The position numbers were made by a program, and so were the translations under genes. The notes beneath the pieces are model-generated. The model was not told where the DNA came from, made no database searches, and saw only the letters and a program-made list of their open reading frames with translations. A stretch of DNA of 64,000 bases from Eucalyptus grandis (taxonomy: Eukaryota; Streptophyta; Magnoliopsida; Myrtales; Myrtaceae), in contig NC_052614.1 of assembly GCF_016545825.1 (NCBI RefSeq), positions 15,952,559 to 16,016,558 of the forward strand, given 5' to 3'. Of this stretch, positions 40,000 through 51,924 are shown in pieces (the stretch's first letter is position 1; every line of letters starts with the position of its first letter).

Positions 40000-41037
40000 C
40001 ACGTAACGACAAAAAAACAAAACAACACATGACAACAACAGAGATAAAAATCTCACCTTTAGCACGCAGAGACGCAGAAGAGAGAGGAGAGAGAGTGGTG
40101 GTTTGCCCTCGCAATCTTCGCCAATCGATCGAGGTACGCAGCGCCGGTGCCTGGCTCCACTCCAACCCTAGGGCCTCTCATCCCGATTCCGTTGTCTTCT
40201 TCTTCGCGATGAGCTCGTTGGGGCCGAAATCGTCGTCGTTTTATTGTTCCTTTGTGCTGTTTTGACTTGGGTTGATTCTTGGGCATGTTCCTGCTCCTTT
40301 TTCGTTTGTGATTGTTTTGTGCATTGTGTCGTTTTTTGATGTCTTGAGGGTAATGGGTATTTTTCTTTTCTTTTCTTTGTCTTTGTCTTTCGTTGGTTCT
40401 GCTGAGTGATGCGTGTAGCCTTTCTGGGCTCTTGATTTCGTGTTAATTTGATTATTTGCTGGTTCTCTCCTCTGCCCATTTTAGGAAAACCTGAAATTGT
40501 CCCTTTTGCAATGGATGTTTTGAGATTATCATTTTATAGATGTGTTTGGTGTCGTAGTTTTCGGTACTTTGGAGGGTGTTGTGAATCGTGGAACGTTGTT
40601 ATGCAGTGTCGTCCCAAGTCAGCCTCTTGTGAGCATCCGTTCCCTGCTTGTCAGAGAATGACTCGTGCGTTTCGCTTTAGCATAGTAGCAGGATGCCAAC
40701 ATTCTTTACATTGCAACAATGATGCGCTAGACTTTTGCTGTGTGTCAATGCTGTAGTGTTGACTGTCAATTCAGGATGAACTGCTTGAGAATTTGACAAA
40801 GTTCATACGTGTTAACTTTAGTGACTGCCCTGACACCAAGATCTCTCTTTCGAGCTGTTGATGTTTAGCCTTACATGGAGTTGGGAATCAGCCGGTGTAG
40901 GATTTGAACCTACAATATCTGTTGTTGGAGCTGGATTCTGATGGGTTATATAACTTTGATGTTTGTTTTTGTCAGGGTCTCCACTGTTCCGAACGGTGCA
41001 GAAAAGTTTCTTTAAGTTTTACATCCTAAGGAGCCAA
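40000..41037 (+). promoter_or_regulatory. 5' leader of the thioesterase gene with a leader intron
   Basis: A donor GAG/GTACGC after 40133 and an acceptor TTTTTGTCAG ending at 40975 suggest a leader intron of 842 nt, so a short leader exon precedes the coding exon at 41038. The start of transcription is inferred to lie within about 40030-40100, near an AGAGAGAGG stretch. Small upstream frames in this part are not supported as genes. Confidence 0.5.
40890..40945 (-). pseudogene. relic of a plastid-type tRNA-Trp gene
   Basis: On the minus strand, 40913-40897 forms a perfect T-arm: stem GTAGG/CCTAC around the loop TTCAAAT. The bases before it (toward 40945) match the anticodon-arm side of plastid trnW(CCA) as I remember it, with several changes, and the acceptor end differs. 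No D-arm is seen. It sits in the leader intron of the thioesterase gene. It is too damaged to be a working tRNA. Confidence 0.45.
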
Positions 41038-43908
41038 ATGAGCTTGACAGGGACTTCGATGGGTTCTGGTTTGCTTGATCTTCTTTTTCCTTTTTCTCCT
41101 TGTTGTAAGCAATTTTTCTAGTGCACTTGATGCTGGAATCTATCAAAAAGGTCCTTTATGATATGGCTAAATTCTTTGAATGTTATATGTTGACATCAAT
41201 ATCCTATCTGTGGTCGTCGCTTTATTACAGGCGGGCAAACAGCTAGAAAGGCAGTTAACTTTGGAAGGACGTATGTGGTCAGGCCCAAAGGTAAACACCA
41301 AGCAACTGTTGTTTGGCTGCATGGCCTTGGTGATAATGGTTCAAGGTAATATTTGACATCAACACTGGCCTACCAAATGTAACTTCATTTATTAATCTGT
41401 CTGGCAGCAAGTTTCTTTAATGATGACATTTTACGTCTAGAAGAGTTTATCTGAGATGCAATCTTTGCTCACCTTCACTTCTTATTACGAGTAAATAGTT
41501 GTGTTGGTTCTTCGTGTCAAGGATCAAGCTCAAGCTGTCTATTTCAAGTTTTTATCTGCCCATATAACATGTAGCTTCTAAGTGGGTTGTCAAATACCTC
41601 TTACAATTGGGTAATTTTAGATTTCTTATTTACACTTCGATTTTTTTGGCAGCTGGTCGCAGCTGTTGGAGACCCTGCCTCTTCCAAATGTAAGAAATAG
41701 AATTTATAGTGAAGGCACACCTTATTGCATGCTGTGTGGTTGCTTTCTTCTCCTTATACGATTTCATAACTTTTCACTATTTATATCTCAGATAAAATGG
41801 ATATGCCCAACTTCCCCTACACGACCAGTCAGCATTTTTGGGGGCTTCCCTTCTACTGCTTGTACGTCCATTGCCTTTCAAGAAACAGCCATACCATCAG
41901 GAAGTAGAATTGTTATATAAATAAAAACAGTTTATCTTTAATATTAGCATGTATCTTAGGAGGAGGCAATAAACGCCTTATCGCATAAAAACAATTAAGA
42001 TATCCTTACTCCATCATGAAAAAAACTATAATTGTCATTCCTGGTTCGGATTTTTATGCTTGTTTTGAAGAAGGTAAATCTCATAATTGAGACATTGGCG
42101 TTTTGGAGAAGATAAATGATGTTGACCATCATTGCGTATGTACTAATACTATTTAATTCAGGGTTTGACGTTGGAGACCTTTCCGAGAATGCTGCTGATG
42201 ATTTAGAGGGTTTGGATGCTTCAGCTGCACATGTCGCAAATTTGTTGTCAACAGAACCAGCTGATAGTAAGTTTCATAATGCTGATGTGATGGCAAAGCC
42301 TTTTCTGATACCAATTAATATTGAAGAAGCCTTGGATGTCGAAGCAATAACTCCTTGATGGAAGAAGCTTTCCTTGAAGGATAAAAAAGTTTCCCTATCC
42401 CTTCTATTAGTTTTTATCTTTCATTTTTCTCAGTAAGTTAATTCAATGAGCGCTTTATACATTTTGAAAACCAGTAATTGGTACTTTCTTCACCTTTGGC
42501 AGTCAAACTTGGCGTTGGAGGCTTCAGCATGGGAGCAGCAACTGCTCTATACTGTGCATCATGCTGTGCTTTGGGAAAATATGGGAATGGCAATCCTTAC
42601 CCAGCCAAAATAAGTACAGTCGTTGGGCTCAGTGGCTGGCTTCCATGTTCAAAGTTTGGCTACTTTCATTATGGTTTGTCTTATCTGAATTGGTGGGGCC
42701 TAGGTGCTGGAATAACTAGTTCTATTCTTCAACAGGACTTTGAAAAACAAGTTAGAAGGGGAAAATGAAGCTGTGACACGTGCTGCTTCATTGCCCGTAC
42801 TTCTCTGCCATGGCACAAGTATGGAAACTACCTTTGCATGAGAATGCACCATTCAGTGTTTCCTTAATATAACTCTTTTATGTTCAGCTATATAAATAAT
42901 CAATACTAAGTCATGGGAGCTCTCTTGCATGCCTATTGTGTGGTGCCATGAAGTAGAATGACTTTTATAAACAGTTGGACAGCTCACTTAGTTTGATCAG
43001 TTCTCAGTATGTGGAACAATGAACAAGAGACATGTAGGTTTACAGTTTTTATATCTTGTTTGTGCACTGCCAATTTTCCTTTCTATATGTAAATCATAGA
43101 TTAGTTCCTTCTGACCTGATGAGGCACTGATGCTTAGCTTAAAAGTAGCTAGTTTATCAGTAACTCACATCTTTCTTTAACTCACCACGGCCACCCTATT
43201 CGATATAAACTTCCCAACCTTTCTTGTCATCTCAACCAATTTTCAAGTGATGGTTGCAGAAAAGCGGAGTTTAGTTTCCCAGGGTCTTAGTTTAGTGCAT
43301 GAAGGATTTACAAACTTTACCATAATATATAAAATTTAATTCTTTCTTTGACCATCTTTATCGTTCACCCTTTTGCCATGTGACATCTGATCTAAGTACT
43401 CATTCTGTGGCTTTCGTTTCCTGTCATTGCTATTCTTATTGTTCAAGTCTGATGATCATTGTCATATTTGCGAGTTTATTGCTGGTCAAGATAAATTTTG
43501 TTAGCCATTTAAAAAAAAAATTTGATAAAACAGCTATTTTTCTGAAGCATGTCTCACTCGACGAATCAGTGCCGGTCACTATGTGAACTGCAGAAGTAAT
43601 TTATCCATTTATGTTGATATGCTGTGACAGGTGATGATGTGGTGCCTTACAAATTTGGTGAGAAATCCTCAGGGACCTTGAAAGCTGCTGGGTTCCAAAA
43701 TGTGATATTCAAATCCTACAGTGGGTATGTTGTGGCAAACCCTTAAGAGCGCTACTTAGGAGGAACTGATTCTGAGATTGAATTCATGACCATCTCATTG
43801 TAATTTCCTTGACTGTGCAGGCTCGGGCACTTCACAATTCCTGAAGAGATGGATCAGGTGTGCGCATGGCTATCTTCGAATTTGGGGCTTGATGGCTCAT
43901 CATCATAA
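41038..43908 (+). CDS. acyl-protein thioesterase / carboxylesterase (At5g20060 type)
   Basis: Nine coding exons: 41038-41068, 41231-41345, 41653-41689, 41792-41861, 42162-42266, 42503-42653, 42736-42818, 43631-43724 and 43821-43908. All junctions are GT-AG, in phase, giving 257 residues. It is an alpha/beta hydrolase of the lysophospholipase/APT family, which removes acyl groups such as palmitate from protein cysteines. Seen: VVWLHGLGDNGSS (oxyanion region), the nucleophile elbow GFSMG with Ser128, the Asp of SDDVVP (Asp199) and LGHF with His232. Length and sequence match the Arabidopsis protein At5g20060. The location is probably cytosolic, as there is no signal peptide or membrane segment. 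The gene follows the kinase at 33.5 kb on the same strand, as in Arabidopsis. No key residue is missing. Confidence 0.96.
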
Positions 43909-44692
43909 GGCATCGAGACAAGTTTCGAGAAATGACAACCAAGGAAGAGCTGGTGTTGAAAGAGATTGGTTAATGATGGGGATAAATTGAATTGGGTAAC
44001 CCATAGTTTGTGCTGGTGGTTGCAATGGTATACGTACGTTGGCTATGAGTTTCGTTCTCCTGCTGTCTTTCTCTTATTGTTTGGCACATATGGAACCTCA
44101 TGGACTCATGGTGGGGGTTCATGGCGTCTCATGTAAACAATTAGTTTGGGGGTGGCCATACTGGGATTCTGGATATTTTAATTTCATGTTTGCTTAAGTG
44201 CACATTAGACATGGTCTTTTAAGCTGATCGGTTCCTAGTTTTCACTTTCCTAGGGCAATCCTAGATTAAACTTTTGTGAGCAGATAATTTTCGAACTTGC
44301 AATGAAAGCCAGGACATGGAAGGTAAGAGCAAGATATAAAGATGAAGTGCCACTGATGCAATCTGATCTCAGAGTTAAAGTGCCCTCTCGGAAGGGATTG
44401 TCCGCTAGCGATAGGGTCGGGGATTTTGTTTCCGTCAGCTAACCTGCGCATAAAGAATGTGTTTGGTCATCTGCTCTGGAGTCCGGATTTTGCATATGCC
44501 TGAATGGGGTGGTAAACCAAGTCTCCACATTTGCTGTTTTGCTTCCTCTGCTAAGCCAAGGATGGTTATGATTGATTCGAGTTGCTCGACGCAGATGATG
44601 TTATATAACTTTCAAGCTTGCAAAGAGTTAGGAATGTGAAGAGCGCGGAAAAACTAAACCCATAATGAAGATGGAAATGGAAAAACCTATAC
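43909..44692. other. 3' end of the thioesterase gene and spacer
   Basis: Probable 3' UTR followed by non-coding sequence. The short frames at 44266-44451 (minus) and 44457-44639 (plus) have no recognisable features. Confidence 0.45.
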
Positions 44693-44702
44693 TGGGCAAA
44701 TC

Positions 44703-45417
44703 GGGAAAAGTGCCAAAAAAGTCTTAAACCTTTTGCCTTTGTGCCGATTTAGTCGTAAACATTTTTTTGGTGCCGATTCAGTTCTAAACCTTTTAAAGTT
44801 GTGCCAATTCAGTCATTTCCAGCCAATTTTGGCTGGATTTTGCTGATTGGATGCCGGCGGTTGACGTAACCTAATCGGTGCGACGTTGAAAATTTTTAAT
44901 AATATTTTAATATTTTTTTATTTTTATTTTTTATTTTTTTTTTTTTTCCGGTCTTTTTCCCGAGGTCCGGCGACGGCCGAGGCCACCGCCGGATCCGGCG
45001 AGGTCGAGCCTTGCTGGCCCTCACCGGCCATGGGCGAGACTCGCCCGACCTCGCCAGCCTCGCCATGGGCGAGCCTCGCCATGGCGGCGAGGCTCGACCT
45101 CACTAGATCCGGCGAGGTCGGCCTCGCCCTGCCGGGCGGTGGCCTTTGCCGGCGGTCGCCCGACCTCGGCGACCGGCCGGGAGGAAAAAGACATTTTTTT
45201 TTTTTAAATTTTAAAAATAAAAAATAAAAATTATTAAAAATTGTCCACGCGCCGATTAGGCCACGTTATCTAGCCGGCGTCCAGTCAGCAAAATCCGCCC
45301 AAAAGGATTGAATTGGCACAACTTAAAAAGGTTTATAACTGAATCGGCACTAAAAAAAGGTTTATGACTAAATCGGCACAAAGGCAAAAGATTTAGAACT
45401 TTTTTGGCACTTTTCCC
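44703..45417. mobile_element. Mutator-like MITE with long terminal inverted repeats
   Basis: 715 bp bounded by a perfect 10-bp direct repeat TGGGCAAATC (44693-44702 and 45418-45427), in the 9-11 bp size range of Mutator-like elements. The arms start GGGAAAAGTGCCAAAAAAGT at both ends and match as inverted repeats over about 200 bp at roughly 90 percent. Each arm repeats a short GTGCCGATTCAGT-like motif. The core (44950-45185) is very GC-rich and has its own internal inverted repeat: ATCCGGCGAGGTCGAGCC on the left against GGCTCGACCTCACTAGATCC on the right. No transposase is present. The 113-codon frame at 44886-45227 is a by-product of the GC-rich core. Confidence 0.9.
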
Positions 45418-45813
45418 TGGGCAAATCTATGGAAGACCCAAGTCACATCATGTGTGAAGGAGAGTTTAGAGAAGCTGCTAGTCTTTCAAAATTGTGTCTT
45501 TACAGTTAAATACATAGCTCACTTAACCTAAAACTTGCGATGATTAAAGGGGGATGTTTAAAGGGGTGTGACTATTTCATGGAAAACTTCATGAAAAAAT
45601 TTCAGTAGATTGATTAATTTTTGTCATCCAAACATCAAAAAATCAAAACATGATTTTTCCTCTATGTAATGGAACCTAAGATATTGAATCAAAGACCCGC
45701 CATCTTTTGAAATGGCTCAGGGCATGGTCACGTTCAAACTGCGCTGTCCACCTTGTCCATTTTATTGTTTTCATCCACATTTGACAGTTGTGTTCTCATG
45801 TATGCTTGGTCAC

Positions 45814-45816
<3 letters not shown>

Positions 45817-45847
<31 letters not shown>
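45817..45847. repeat. (GA)n microsatellite
   Basis: About 15 GA dinucleotides in the region 3' of the DeSI gene. Confidence 0.95.
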
Positions 45848-45848
<1 letters not shown>

Positions 45849-46178
45849 AGCTATAGCTTGTCTGGGAGCACGTACATCAACGGCCCCCTGCCTCCAATAA
45901 AGCACAAAATCATTAATCACACAGTTGCTGGCAAGATGGACAAAAGAACAGAGATTCAGAAAATTTTGAAGTCGTTGGAAGGTGATCAAGTCAAGGACAA
46001 ATTCCAATTGCAAGTAAAAAAACAAAACTTGCGAGTGGCAAACCAATGGAAAATAACAAATGATGAATTGGCCACAATCATTTCTCTTTGATCAAAGCAC
46101 AGTGAACAATGATACAACCCCAGTTGCAAGGGAAGCACATCTTGCCCTTCCCTTCGTTGAGAAGGCACTCATGTATCA

Positions 46179-48293
46179 TCACTTCTGCATCTCTTTGACG
46201 AAAACTATGTCTCCGCTTCCCATGGCAGGGGACAACAAGTGCTTTTCTTGTTCGTTTTCGTCTATTTCAGTTGACTCACGAGGAGTGGCGTTTGACAAAG
46301 ATTCCGTTACTTCATCCTCTGGAGATTAAAAAAGAACGAAAGGCAATTACATGCAGCTCTTAATGGCCAGCGTGCAAATTGATATTCATTAACAAAAGTG
46401 AGCGAAAAAATGCAGAGAATCATTACCGGAACATTCATGGTACTCTGGCATCTGTTTAACTGTGGTTACTTGTAAGCTTTCTGGAAGCAGACAACTGCAT
46501 ACAGCGCCTACAGATATAATGCAACGTGGTGATCATCAACATTTCAGAGTGTTTCTGTATAAGAATAATGGTAGTAAAAGAAAATTTCAAATATTTAAGG
46601 TTGTACCAATCAATACATCTAAGTTTAATTTCCATACATAATTCATTTCATAGATTTGATATGCCACCAAAATACACAGTAAGATGCACAAAATGCTAAC
46701 AGCAATAATTCACGTCAGTTCTTTGTCCTGAATAGTCGTAGAGAAAGATAGAAGACTTAGCATGAGATAAGTATATGTCTACCCCAGTGCGATGGATATA
46801 GCTAGTTTGTTTACTTTGACATCAAGATAACCATATATTTGTAAATTTCAAGTCACTTAGCATGGAGAGAAAATGGACTTAAGCAATCAAGCTTCACTTC
46901 ATTTTTATATTATAAAAGGTCAGGTCAACCTATTTTTCACTTAGCATGATGGTGATTACAATGGCAAAGAAAAATGAACAGGCTGAGGAGACTGAGAAGA
47001 AGCATGCACCAGAAATTTCGTGAGCTTACCTAACCGAGCAAGCCTATTTACCCACCCAGGGATCCGTCTGCCCGTCAATCTCAACGAGACATCGTCTGTG
47101 AAATGATTGCAGTTCTTGGAGATGAGGTGATACGTATCTCCATGGTATTCAGCTGCCATATTCTCAATAAATGTTCGAAATTCTAAGGGAGACATCCTAA
47201 TGTGTCCCAAAAATATGGAACACCTATATAAGAAACCCGGGCAGCTCTTTGGTTCCACTTCAAAAACCCCACTAACAGGGAAGTCATGGGCACCAAACCC
47301 ATACTCTTTGCCATGAACTGTTCACAGACATCAGTCGGGTGTTTCAGGTTATCACGACAAATGAAGAAATAAGAATTCAGGGAAAACAAAAGGGCAATAC
47401 AAGAGAAGCAACTTCTTGAATCGGCCTAACAGGGGATTGGAGGCATAACAACATGTTATTAAGTACATCTGCAGTGATGTAAGCATTCAATTAATTTGAA
47501 CAGTAAGGCCCGTTAAACAACGCATGTTGCAAAGTAACACCCGCTGCCCGACTATTGCTATTTGCTTATGTCTCATTAACAGAGAGTAAAGTCCTCTAGG
47601 ATCATCTCCAAGAAATCAAAAAAGAAGCGGAAACACTCAATGACATACAGGTTAACCATAGACAAGAAGGTCATAACTTTCGACAGCGTCTTCTCCCTCT
47701 CACTATGCCTTGACCCATTGACCTTCTCGACTCAATGACATACAGGTTAATTTTTTTTTTTTATGTCCAACCACAAGTTCACAAGGAACGAAAGTAAACA
47801 CTCAACAAGCATTCCGCAAGCGACGAAATTCAGTCGATTCAGCAGTTCACGATGTACACAAATACAGGAATTAAGGACATCCAACTTCATCATGAGCATT
47901 CTACACACCGCATTTTTCAGTCGGCATCAGATCGTATCATCGAACATCATACCAAACCTCTCCCAAATTCGAAACTCACGTCAATAGAGAGAACAAATGC
48001 AACCTCCGCGGCACTTCCATCATCATCAAAACCCGAGCTTCCGACACCACTGAGCTAATCCCCGCAAATTCACAGACACCCAGATCACGAAAGCAACCCA
48101 AGAAAGCCAAGACACCTCGAACAACAGGAGCAAGAAGCCATCAGCTCAAGCAAAACTCACCTTCAATGCCCGAATGGAAGATGCCGAAGCCGAACCAGCG
48201 GGTGTAATTGTTAATGGGCGTGAGATCGTAGACGTTCAGCATCACACGCGTCTCGCATTCCGAGCCCGATCCGGAGGTGGTCTCCACACCCAT
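46179..48293 (-). CDS. DeSI-like (PPPDE-family) peptidase
   Basis: Four exons: 48293-48161, 47317-47030, 46507-46427 and 46318-46179. All are GT-AG and in phase, total 213 residues. PPPDE (DeSI) proteins are permuted papain-fold cysteine proteases; animal members remove SUMO or ubiquitin, and the plant members are mostly called deSI-like, for example At4g17486. Seen: the catalytic His in FGIFHSGIE (His40), the catalytic Cys in LISKNCNHF (Cys114), the N-terminal VMLNVYDLTPINNY and PGWVNRLARLG before the tail. The last exon gives an acidic tail (ESTEIDENEQE). Whether it works on SUMO, ubiquitin or another target cannot be told from sequence. The start was chosen as the first ATG in frame with the conserved N-terminus. 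The leader is CT-rich. Confidence 0.95.
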
Positions 48294-48562
48294 TTTCTTG
48301 TTTCTTGGCTTTTCTTCCTTCGAATTCGAAAGACACCCACCAAAGATCAAGAACCCTAGATTCGTGTTATGTGACCCGTCAACCAAAAGAGAAAGAAACC
48401 AAGATTCACAGCCTCCAAGATCTCTCTTCCAGCCGCACACAGAGAGAGAAAGAGAGAAGTTTTGGACCCTCGAAGGAACGAAAGGGGAGAAGAATCTTGA
48501 GTGGAAAGGGGAATAAAACCGAATATGATGAGCAAGGGGGTCAATAAAGAACACGGGTGGCT

Positions 48563-48595
48563 CCCTCTCTCTCTCCCTTTCTCTCTCTCTCTCTG
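48563..48595 (-). repeat. CT-rich tract in the leader of the DeSI gene
   Basis: A CT run of about 30 bases, interrupted by CCTTT, lies roughly 270 bp upstream of the start codon. A GA-type stretch also lies at 48440-48456. Such pyrimidine-rich leaders are common at plant promoters. Confidence 0.7.
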
Positions 48596-48719
48596 GCTGA
48601 CAATTTGACCTTCTGGTAGAGAGAAATGAAACATGGAAAGGCTTTGTAATAATTGGGCAGCCTTGGAGGATTGTAGCTCAGACCAAAACACGTTTTGTCG
48701 CTGGCTCCTGTCTGTAATG

Positions 48720-50451
48720 GCAAAGATTGCTTTCAGCTCCTCCTTTCGCGTGGAAATCTCTTTGGCCCTTTTGCACTAACTCGATTTTGGACATCATGCT
48801 TTTACTGGACAAGTTCGATTTGTGTACTATCTTTCCGATGACGATCCGGAGACAAGGACTGCATTTCTATATAATCCTAATTGAACTTGTCGTATCCACA
48901 TTTCTGCGGAATTCATTAACATTATCATTCATTACATCAAGGGAACTTGTTCTTTCAGCAAGCAAAGAAATCCTACCTATCAACTACCATAAGAGAACTA
49001 ACCAATTTTACAGAATAAAAGTATCTTTATCATATGAAATAAAATACGACCGATGGGTGGACCGGGTCTATTGTTAAACTCTAAAATGGCCCTTCAATTT
49101 CAAATTTGCTCATGATTAGAACAACTTTAAAATTTCTATGTGGAATTAAACGGTTTGGTAAGTTCAAGGTGGATGAGCCGAGTCCAAGAATTAAGTATTT
49201 TATCTTTTTGGTGAATTGAGTCTAGTCGGAATCACAGGTGTTTGTCTGGCGATGAGGTCTAATTGGAACAATGTTTATCACATTAGGTCTTAGAGACTGA
49301 GCATATGGATAAAAGTTAGCACAAGGACACACCCTATTTTGCATCTTTTTCTCCTTCGCAAAATTAGAGATGATTAGCCAAATAAAACAATGAGTTTAGC
49401 GGAACTTTTGTGATCATGGCAATCCATTTCTTCGTACTCTTACCGTCCAGTCAAAGATTGAACGAAAAGTAGAAAGTAAACGCCTATCTGGAAATGCCCA
49501 CGACATTATTATGTTTGATAACAAAGATTATATAACAATAATTACGAGATGTAGGTCTTTTGAACCGATCAAATAGGATTGAAGCGTGACGTTAAAATCA
49601 ATTTTGAGCCCAAAAAATTGATTCGGGTTGGGTGGACGTTTTCACATTTTTGGTCAAGGGAGTGTATAGTTAACTAATCAAGCGAAATGCCTATTTTAAA
49701 TCAAGTTGATTTGATATTGGGAGCTTATTAAAAATTCATTTTTTGAAGTTTTCCGTTAAAACATGTATACACCCTTAACAATATATAGTATGAGGATTAA
49801 ATTGAACTAGTATAAAAAATTTAGGAATCGTATTGAATAAATTAGAAGTTTAAAGACGACATTGCACATTAGGCTAATGTTTAGGAACCACATCGAACTA
49901 ATTAAAAATTTAGGAATCGTATTATATATTATGCCAAAATTCATGAAGTATTAATGTTATCATCCCAATATATAGTGACTGAGAGTACAGAGACAGAGTC
50001 AAAAAGATTTTACATTAATCTAAGACTAACGTGTGGTTTTCTACACATTTTTTAACAATCGTCAACCGACATATAATTTATTCTTAAATTTATGCTTTTT
50101 CTTCTTTTTTTTGCTATCAAAAGAATTCTTAAAATATCGAAATCCTATGTTCTCGAATCCCGTTTTACTATTATTCTCGTTTAGTGTTCATCCATATTCA
50201 TTTGATTTGTCAACATTCGCCCATTTCAATTGTCGCTATGCACTCCCACATCTCTCAGGCAAAAATTGATCTTTAAAATAGGCATACTTCTACTTATCTC
50301 TTTTTCCAAAAAGTGCAGATATCTAATTCACACCGGTAAATTTTAATTGTTGGTACATGTCAAAATACTGTTATTAAAAAGAATGACCGACAATTTTTTT
50401 TTTTCCAGATAATTTGTCCATGACATACTAACATTATTATGAATCACTAAT
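48720..50451. other. intergenic, nothing recognised
   Basis: No gene model. The stretch at about 49780-49945 contains repeated wording (GGAATCGTATT, AAATTAGAAG) similar to decayed inverted-repeat elements, but I could not define ends. Confidence 0.5.
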
Positions 50452-51175
50452 TTTTTTTTTTTTTTTTTTGGTAAGGTAAGAATATATAGAGCAAAAGCCA
50501 ACTATACAAAAAACCAGCGCAAAAAACTTTCACTCATAATGCATGAGCAAAAAAGAGTGAAAGGGAGCGATGTAAAAGAAAACAAAAACAATGGAAAACA
50601 AGGAAGCTGAAACAGACCGGCAAACAAAAGAAAACTTGCCACCAAGCAAACCAAAAAAACAACTGTCAGTAAGGCAGCACAACACAGCAATGGGGTTACA
50701 AACCCAGAAGGAACAGTACCAACTGACCAACCCTAGCAGAAGAAGCACCACTAAGGAGAATGGGCAAGCCCGCCAACAAAAACAGAAGAGTCTAAGCCCC
50801 ACCCTCATTAAAGACGCCTGTTACGAAAGTTGTCCGGCACGTTGCTGAAGGTCAACACTTTATCTTAAAAAACTTTGACAAGTTGATTCTTCAAAGCCGA
50901 AACCTCAAGCGTTTCATCTTGGAAAATGATGTTATTTCTTTTCTTCCAAATTAAATAGCACATGGCTCCAAAAGAGAACCGAGCAATGGAATGAAAGAAA
51001 TCCTTACCAGTCAGGAAATTCAAAACCAAAGGAGATTTTCTGCCCAAAATCTATTACGCCATAGAAGATTACATCCTGGCCCAAAAAAAAGCAAGAGTCG
51101 CCGAGACGAGACAAGCAAAGAAGAGATGGTCGATAGAGTCTAGAGTGACATTGCAAAAAGCAATGTCATGCTAAC
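50452..51175 (-). mobile_element. 5'-truncated LINE (L1-type) fragment
   Basis: On the minus strand the segment ends in a poly(A) of about 19 bases (T run at 50452-50470). Upstream of it a broken frame reads DSIDHLFFACLVSATLA and later MCYLIWKKRNNIIFQ (50865-51047), the C-terminal zinc-binding (zf-RVT) region of plant LINE ORF2. Two in-frame stops lie between them. The remaining 400 bases are the LINE 3' UTR. No reverse transcriptase catalytic region remains, so only the 3' end was copied or kept. I did not find a convincing target site duplication. Confidence 0.8.
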
Positions 51176-51179
51176 CTAC

Positions 51180-51924
51180 AATCTTTTATTTTGCAAGACT
51201 TATTGAACACTTCAAACTTATGAACTTAACAATTTTTGAAATTTAAGACACCGATAAGAAAGATAAAAAACAGTTGGTCGTTTGCAAACTTGCAACGGGA
51301 GTTAATTATTTGGTAAACAACATCAGTAAGTTATCGAATTATTTTTGCCATCAGTTTTTGAGACTCGGAACTCTTTCTGAAATTGACCGACAAAAAAATA
51401 TCTGTTATTTTGGATCCATAGCAGTAGAATCAAGACCTATAATTTTCTTTCAGTTGCTCCATCGATCCATAACATTCACTCACACATCTTGATTACGTCA
51501 ACAGTAGAAAACTTTTGAATCAGTTGAATGAAGAAATGACAGTCCTGTCCTCAGTAACTGACATGCTACGAGTCGATGCTCCATATGATTATCAGAGAAA
51601 GAATCGAGAGAGAGAGAGACTCCCAAGAATGCATTATGAATTGCAATCTCAGCAAGAAAAGCGACAGTTTCACTCAACGTCCTGCATGTTCATCTCACAA
51701 GCATGCGGCTCTGGAAGTATGGATCGTCGCATCACAGCGGTGACTGCAAAAATTAATTCACCGTTGTCGACAGATCCTAACAACGGTCACTATCTTCATA
51801 ACAGTCCTCTAAGACAGTGGACGGCAAATAGTACTCAACGCCCCAACATGCCCTGTCCTCGGTGTTCCTAAAGTTTACTTAGTTACAGCAAAAGAAACCG
51901 GAAGACCTATATATATATATATCA
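51180..51924. other. 3' flank of the PB1-Raf kinase gene
   Basis: Likely 3' UTR and spacer of the minus-strand kinase gene. The 118-codon plus-strand frame at 51515-51871 has no recognisable domain and is not called. Confidence 0.45.

Noticed and set aside
44886..45227. 113-codon frame in the Mutator-like MITE
   Set aside because: It spans a homopolymer and the inverted GC core; no transposase motif is present.
48356..48691. Minus-strand frame of 111 codons before the DeSI start
   Set aside because: It is in the CT-rich leader, out of frame with the DeSI protein and without homology that I recognise.
50530..50808. 92-codon Cys/Phe-rich frame with apparent membrane segments
   Set aside because: It lies in the LINE 3' UTR on the element's strand, downstream of the ORF2 stop.
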